Shown: positions 4,254 through 7,134 of the stretch, piece by piece
Layout: each line of letters begins with the position of its first letter
Numbering within the stretch: the first letter of the stretch is position 1
Assembly (NCBI GenBank): GCA_030043835.1
Contig: JASHWY010000134.1
Coordinates: 1-7,134, forward strand
DNA: 7,134 bases
Direction of reading: 5' to 3'
Source: Thermoplasmata archaeon
GTDB lineage: Archaea > Thermoplasmatota > Thermoplasmata > Lutacidiplasmatales > UBA184
Translations under genes and position numbers: made by a program
The notes under the pieces: model-generated
The model's input: only the letters and a program-made list of their open reading frames with translations
What the model was told of the DNA's origin: nothing
Databases searched by the model: none

Positions 4254-6677
4254 TTAGGTCGACCCGAGCGCCCGCTCGAGCTCGGCCAAGCGGGGGAGGA
4301 AGTCGGGACGGTGGTCGCGGAGCCCGGCGGCGAGGGCCTCCTTGAGCCGCTGTCGCGCCACCGGGGCGTCCCCGCGAACGTGCGCGAGATGGGCGAGCCG
4401 GAACAGCATCTCCGATACCTCGACCGGCATTCCCAGCAACCTCGCCTGAGCGAGCGCCTCCTGGTAGTGCGTCTCCGCGGCGTCGAGGCTCCCCTCCGCC
4501 TCGGCGATCATCCCCCGGGTCATCGCGATCTGCTGCTCCGCGAGGCGATCGACGGGCGGGCTCACTACCTCTATCGCACGTTCGAGCGCTGCGCGCGCGG
4601 GCTCGGGCCGGTTCAGCTCGGCGTTCCACTGCGCCAGGTTGAGGTGGCAGTACCCGATCCAGATCGGCGACCGCGAGCGTTCGGCCGCTTCGATCGCGAG
4701 CTTTAGGTCCGCGAACGCCTCGTCGAACCGGTCGGCGCTGTACTCGAGGACGGCGCGGTTCATGAGGACCCTCGCCTGGGCCGCGTGATGCTCGACGGTC
4801 GCGAAGAGGGCGGCGGCACGGGTGTAGAGCGCGAGCGCGTTATCGAGCGTGTCCGAGCCCAACGGAACGATCGTGTTCGCGAGGTCGACGAGTGCCTGAC
4901 CCCTCTCGAGCGCGCTGCCTTCGACCTCCGCGATCGCGAGCGCTTCCCGTCGGTGCTTCTCGGCGTCGGCGAGGTTCCCGATCCGCCAGGAGATCGTTCC
5001 CTGGACCCGGTGGGCCGCCATGAGGTCGCGAGGGGTCCCGACCTTGTCGAGGAGCTGGGCCGCCTCGGTCGCGAGCGTCGCCGCCGCGACGTACTCGGCC
5101 CGGTTGGTCCTCGTCGAGGCGAGACCGAGGAGGGCCTCGCCGAGCTCCAAGTTGAGCCCCGGTTTGGAGCGCGCGAGCTCGACGGCCTCCTGGAGGGCCT
5201 CCTCGGCGCGCCGGAGATCTCCCAACTCCTCGAGGAGCCGCCCCTCCTCGCTCAAGAGGCGCAGCTCGACCCGCGGGTCGGGCTCGGGCCTCCGACGTTG
5301 GGCCTCGAGCGCTCGGGCGACGTGGGATACTGCGGTCTCGAACGCGAACGCTCGGGCGGCGCTCTGAGCCGCCCGCGTGTTGTACTCGACCGCCTTCGCG
5401 TCGTCCCGGCCGAGATAGAACTGACGCGCGAGCTCCGAGTCGCTCGCCCCGCCGGCCGCCTCGAGACCCCTCCCGGCCTTGCGGTGGAGGAGCCGGCGGC
5501 GCGTTTCGGTGAGCTCTCCGTAGAGGCGGAGGCGGACCTCCTCGGTGGCGAACTCGTACACCTCTCCGCCCTTCTCGCGCACGAGCCCATCCTGGACCAG
5601 CCGATCGAGGCTTTCGGTCACCCGCTCCTCCCCGAGACCGGCGACCGCCACGAGCTTCGAGAACTCGAACTCCCTTCCCAAGATTGCGGCGTACGTGAGC
5701 ATGCGCCGGTCGGCCTCGCCGAGCGCCTTGCTCCGTGCGACCAGGACCTCGGTCACATCGTGGGCGGTCGCTTCGTCGGGACCACCCGTCGGCCGCGCTC
5801 TCCCGAGGGAGGCCCGCACCAGCTGCTCGACGAAGAGGGGATTTCCCTCCGTCTGAGCGTGCCAGCGGAGCACGTCGTCGGGGTCCGGTTCCTGGCCCCC
5901 GAGTATGAAGCGAACGAACTCACCCAGCTCCGGAACGCTCATCGGGCGGAGGGTAAGGAGCCGAACCGTGGGCTCGGACGCGAGGGTCTGGATGGCGTCC
6001 CGGGTCCGCGCCGGAAGCTCCGCAGCCGGGAGGACCGTCGCGACGAAGGCGAGCGGTTCGTTCGCGAGCTTCGGCGCGAACCGCTCCCAAAAGTCGAGCG
6101 AGGAGGCGTCCGCGAACGGAAGATCGTCGATCGCGATCAAGAGCGGTCGTGCGTGCGAGAGGGTGACGAAATACTCGACCAAGCGCCCGAAGAGCTCCTC
6201 ACGGCGCGTCGTTAGGTCCTCGGTCGCGTCGTCGAAGAGGGGCGTGAGAAGCCCTCCCAACGGGGCGGCCACCGGGGTCGGGGTGTCGGGCAGCGCGTCG
6301 GCGTGCTCCCGGACCGCTTTCCCAGCCGCGAACGGGGCCAGGAATATCGGGAGGGCATCTTCGCCCGACGCCGCCCGGGGCTCGAGCGGTCCCTTCGACT
6401 CGGAGGAACGAAGGAGGTCCCGGACCAGGGTGAACGGCGCCGGGAGTTCCGCTGGGAGCGCTCTCCCGTACAGCACCTCGAACCCGCGCGAGCGTGCCTC
6501 GTCGGCGAGGGAGTGTAGGACCCGGCTCTTACCGATGCCCACGGGGCCGCTCAAGAGGAGGCATTGACCCTTGCCTTGGGCCGCCTCGTCGAGGAGCCGG
6601 CGTGCCTCCCGAACGATCTCGTCCCGTCCGAAGATGGGAGGGGCTGTTCCTCGTTGCGTTTTCCACCCGGTCGCCAC
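4254..6677 (-). CDS. STAND-like AAA ATPase with C-terminal TPR array
   Basis: An 807-residue protein with an NTPase module joined to tetratricopeptide repeats, like STAND signalling ATPases (AAA_16 type, related to MalT and adenylate-cyclase-linked ATPases). IFGRDEIV begins the module. Walker A GPVGIGKS is at residues 44-51 and Walker B LLIAIDDL at 179-186. GNPLFVEQLV at 278-287 is typical of this ATPase group. A winged-helix segment lies at about 305-385 (LTYAAILGREF, then ESLDRLVQDGLV). From about 425 to 800 the chain is helical and repeat-like, with several TPR units such as LGDLRRAEEALQEAVELA and EGSLDAAETHYQEALAQA. No N-terminal cyclase, C-terminal LuxR HTH, nuclease, protease or membrane segment is seen, so the output is unknown. 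Start: GTG at 6677 gives Met-Ala, with GGAGG 11 bases before it; the in-frame GTG at 6686 would leave only two bases. The upstream TPR gene looks like a paralogue. Confidence 0.85.
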   Translation of the reverse strand: MATGWKTQRGTAPPIFGRDEIVREARRLLDEAAQGKGQCLLLSGPVGIGKSRVLHSLADEARSRGFEVLYGRALPAELPAPFTLVRDLLRSSESKGPLEPRAASGEDALPIFLAPFAAGKAVREHADALPDTPTPVAAPLGGLLTPLFDDATEDLTTRREELFGRLVEYFVTLSHARPLLIAIDDLPFADASSLDFWERFAPKLANEPLAFVATVLPAAELPARTRDAIQTLASEPTVRLLTLRPMSVPELGEFVRFILGGQEPDPDDVLRWHAQTEGNPLFVEQLVRASLGRARPTGGPDEATAHDVTEVLVARSKALGEADRRMLTYAAILGREFEFSKLVAVAGLGEERVTESLDRLVQDGLVREKGGEVYEFATEEVRLRLYGELTETRRRLLHRKAGRGLEAAGGASDSELARQFYLGRDDAKAVEYNTRAAQSAARAFAFETAVSHVARALEAQRRRPEPDPRVELRLLSEEGRLLEELGDLRRAEEALQEAVELARSKPGLNLELGEALLGLASTRTNRAEYVAAATLATEAAQLLDKVGTPRDLMAAHRVQGTISWRIGNLADAEKHRREALAIAEVEGSALERGQALVDLANTIVPLGSDTLDNALALYTRAAALFATVEHHAAQARVLMNRAVLEYSADRFDEAFADLKLAIEAAERSRSPIWIGYCHLNLAQWNAELNRPEPARAALERAIEVVSPPVDRLAEQQIAMTRGMIAEAEGSLDAAETHYQEALAQARLLGMPVEVSEMLFRLAHLAHVRGDAPVARQRLKEALAAGLRDHRPDFLPRLAELERALGST
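4257..4264. promoter_or_regulatory. GGTCGACC palindrome upstream of the methyltransferase gene
   Basis: Third copy of the 8-base palindrome, inside the last codons of the ATPase gene just before its TAA stop (4256-4254). It lies 12 bases upstream of the TTAAG box of the methyltransferase gene on the minus strand. A regulatory role is inferred only from its position and recurrence. Confidence 0.3.
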
Positions 6678-6685
6678 GACTACCA

Positions 6686-6705
6686 CCCCCTCCGGTCGGG
6701 CTTAT
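6686..6705 (-). promoter_or_regulatory. Promoter-like box and ribosome binding site of the ATPase gene
   Basis: On the minus strand ATAAG (6705-6701) begins 28 bases before the GTG at 6677 and contains the TAA stop (6704-6702) of the upstream TPR gene. GGAGGGGG (6693-6686) follows, its GGAG core about 11 bases before the start. Both favour 6677 over 6686. The ribosome binding site suggests the gene can also be translated from a transcript that begins in the upstream gene. Confidence 0.4.
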
Positions 6706-7134
6706 CCGCCCCGCCCGCCGCGGGGATCGGTGGCGTGCGCGACATTCGCAGAACCGGTGGCGTCGTCGGGGGTCGCGCGGTCGAGTTGTCGCTTGAGTTC
6801 GTCGAAGGGGGCGGCAAAGGTTGGCTTAAGTTCCGTGAGTCCCAAGTTGGCCGCGAGCCCCAGGGCCCGCCGTGCCCCCTCTACGTCGCGGGTCTTGAAC
6901 CGAAGACGGGCCAAGTGGAACTCGACCTCCGCCTCGTCGGCCGGTAGGTGAAAACGCCGGCACATGTCCGCCGCGCGCTCGTAGGCGCGCTCGGCGTCCT
7001 CCCACTGTCCCCGCTTCTCGTCGATCTGACCGCGGTTCACCTCGACGAGCTCGAGGCCGAGGTCGTCCGTGAGCTGCTCCATGAGACGTCCGGCCTGTTC
7101 GTTGTCGCGTTCGGCCTCTTCGAGCTGGCCGAGG
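6702..7134 (-). CDS. TPR protein, C-terminal 143 residues (start beyond the window)
   Basis: The minus-strand frame is open from the right edge to a TAA at 6704-6702. The ATG at 7082 is internal: the 17 codons before it (LGQLEEAERDNEQAG and so on) continue the same helical repeat pattern, so the gene begins outside the window. At least two TPR-like units are visible: EKRGQWEDAERAYERAADMC, and FKTRDVEGARRALGLAANLG. A gapless alignment of the 84 residues starting at RGQIDEKRG with residues 721-804 of the neighbouring ATPase gives 29 identities by eye. This includes the closing pattern GL-4-P-1-F-5-EL-1-R-1-L and goes beyond the bare TPR consensus. The missing part may therefore also hold a STAND-like ATPase domain. 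After the last repeat comes a polar, Gly/Arg-rich tail of about 25 residues ending DPRGGRGG. The stop lies 24 bases before the ATPase start, so co-transcription is likely. Confidence 0.75.
   Translation of the reverse strand, partial: LGQLEEAERDNEQAGRLMEQLTDDLGLELVEVNRGQIDEKRGQWEDAERAYERAADMCRRFHLPADEAEVEFHLARLRFKTRDVEGARRALGLAANLGLTELKPTFAAPFDELKRQLDRATPDDATGSANVAHATDPRGGRGG

Noticed and set aside
4216..4629. N-terminal extension of the methyltransferase frame up to 4629
   Set aside because: It overlaps the conserved TPR end of the ATPase gene out of frame; the family's N-terminal signature begins well after the GTG at 4215.
4785..6215. 476-codon open frame on the plus strand
   Set aside because: Antisense to the STAND-like ATPase gene, which has clear Walker motifs and TPRs; the plus frame is low-complexity Arg/Glu/Leu/Gly.
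6678..6686. Upstream GTG start at 6686 for the ATPase
   Set aside because: GGAGG would lie only two bases before it, and the distance to the ATAAG box is less suitable; GTG at 6677 also gives the Met-Ala start shared by the neighbours.
4254..7134. Antiviral STAND (Avs-like) defence island
   Set aside because: No nuclease, protease or other effector, no mobile or defence genes nearby; neighbours are quinone, aminotransferase and tRNA-modification genes.

Overview
This is a GC-rich, gene-dense window that reads as archaeal. It carries a TrmB-family winged-helix regulator and a Taw2/TYW2-type wyosine tRNA enzyme, a family otherwise found mainly in eukaryotes. Short TTAA-like boxes sit about 28-30 bases before three start codons, the arrangement expected for leaderless archaeal transcripts. 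A high-GC member of the Thermoplasmatota is my guess for the source; that is inference from gene content and cannot be settled from 7 kb.

Left end, 1-612. A minus-strand integral membrane protein runs off the left edge (291 down to 1, 97 residues visible). Divergent from it, on the plus strand at 378-554, is a 58-codon ORF whose first ~50 residues are the N-terminus of the aspartate ammonia-lyase/class II fumarase superfamily. The remaining ~400 residues of that enzyme are missing, so it is a deletion remnant or a fused mini-ORF.

Plus-strand pair, 613-2316. A TrmB-like regulator (251 aa) is followed after 33 bases by Taw2 (304 aa), the aminocarboxypropyltransferase of wyosine synthesis in tRNA-Phe. 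The two are probably co-transcribed.

Minus-strand cluster, 7134 down to 2270. In transcription order it holds the C-terminal end of a TPR protein, an 807-aa STAND-like ATPase with a TPR array, a UbiE/MenG-type quinone methyltransferase, and a fold-type-I PLP aminotransferase. Gaps are only 24-38 bases, but each of the last three genes has its own promoter-like box, and two of these boxes contain the stop codon of the gene before. The truncated TPR protein aligns without gaps to the C-terminus of the ATPase next to it (29 of 84 identical by eye count), which suggests tandem paralogues. The aminotransferase gene ends inside the tail of taw2 (47-base convergent overlap).

A perfect 8-base palindrome, GGTCGACC, occurs exactly three times, each at a gene boundary: across the membrane-gene start, just before the trmB box, and at the ATPase gene end before the methyltransferase box. 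It is a candidate operator, possibly for the local TrmB-like protein, but this is unproven. I see no RNA genes, CRISPR arrays, insertion sequences or clear terminators. No stretch over 300 bases lacks a gene or gene remnant.
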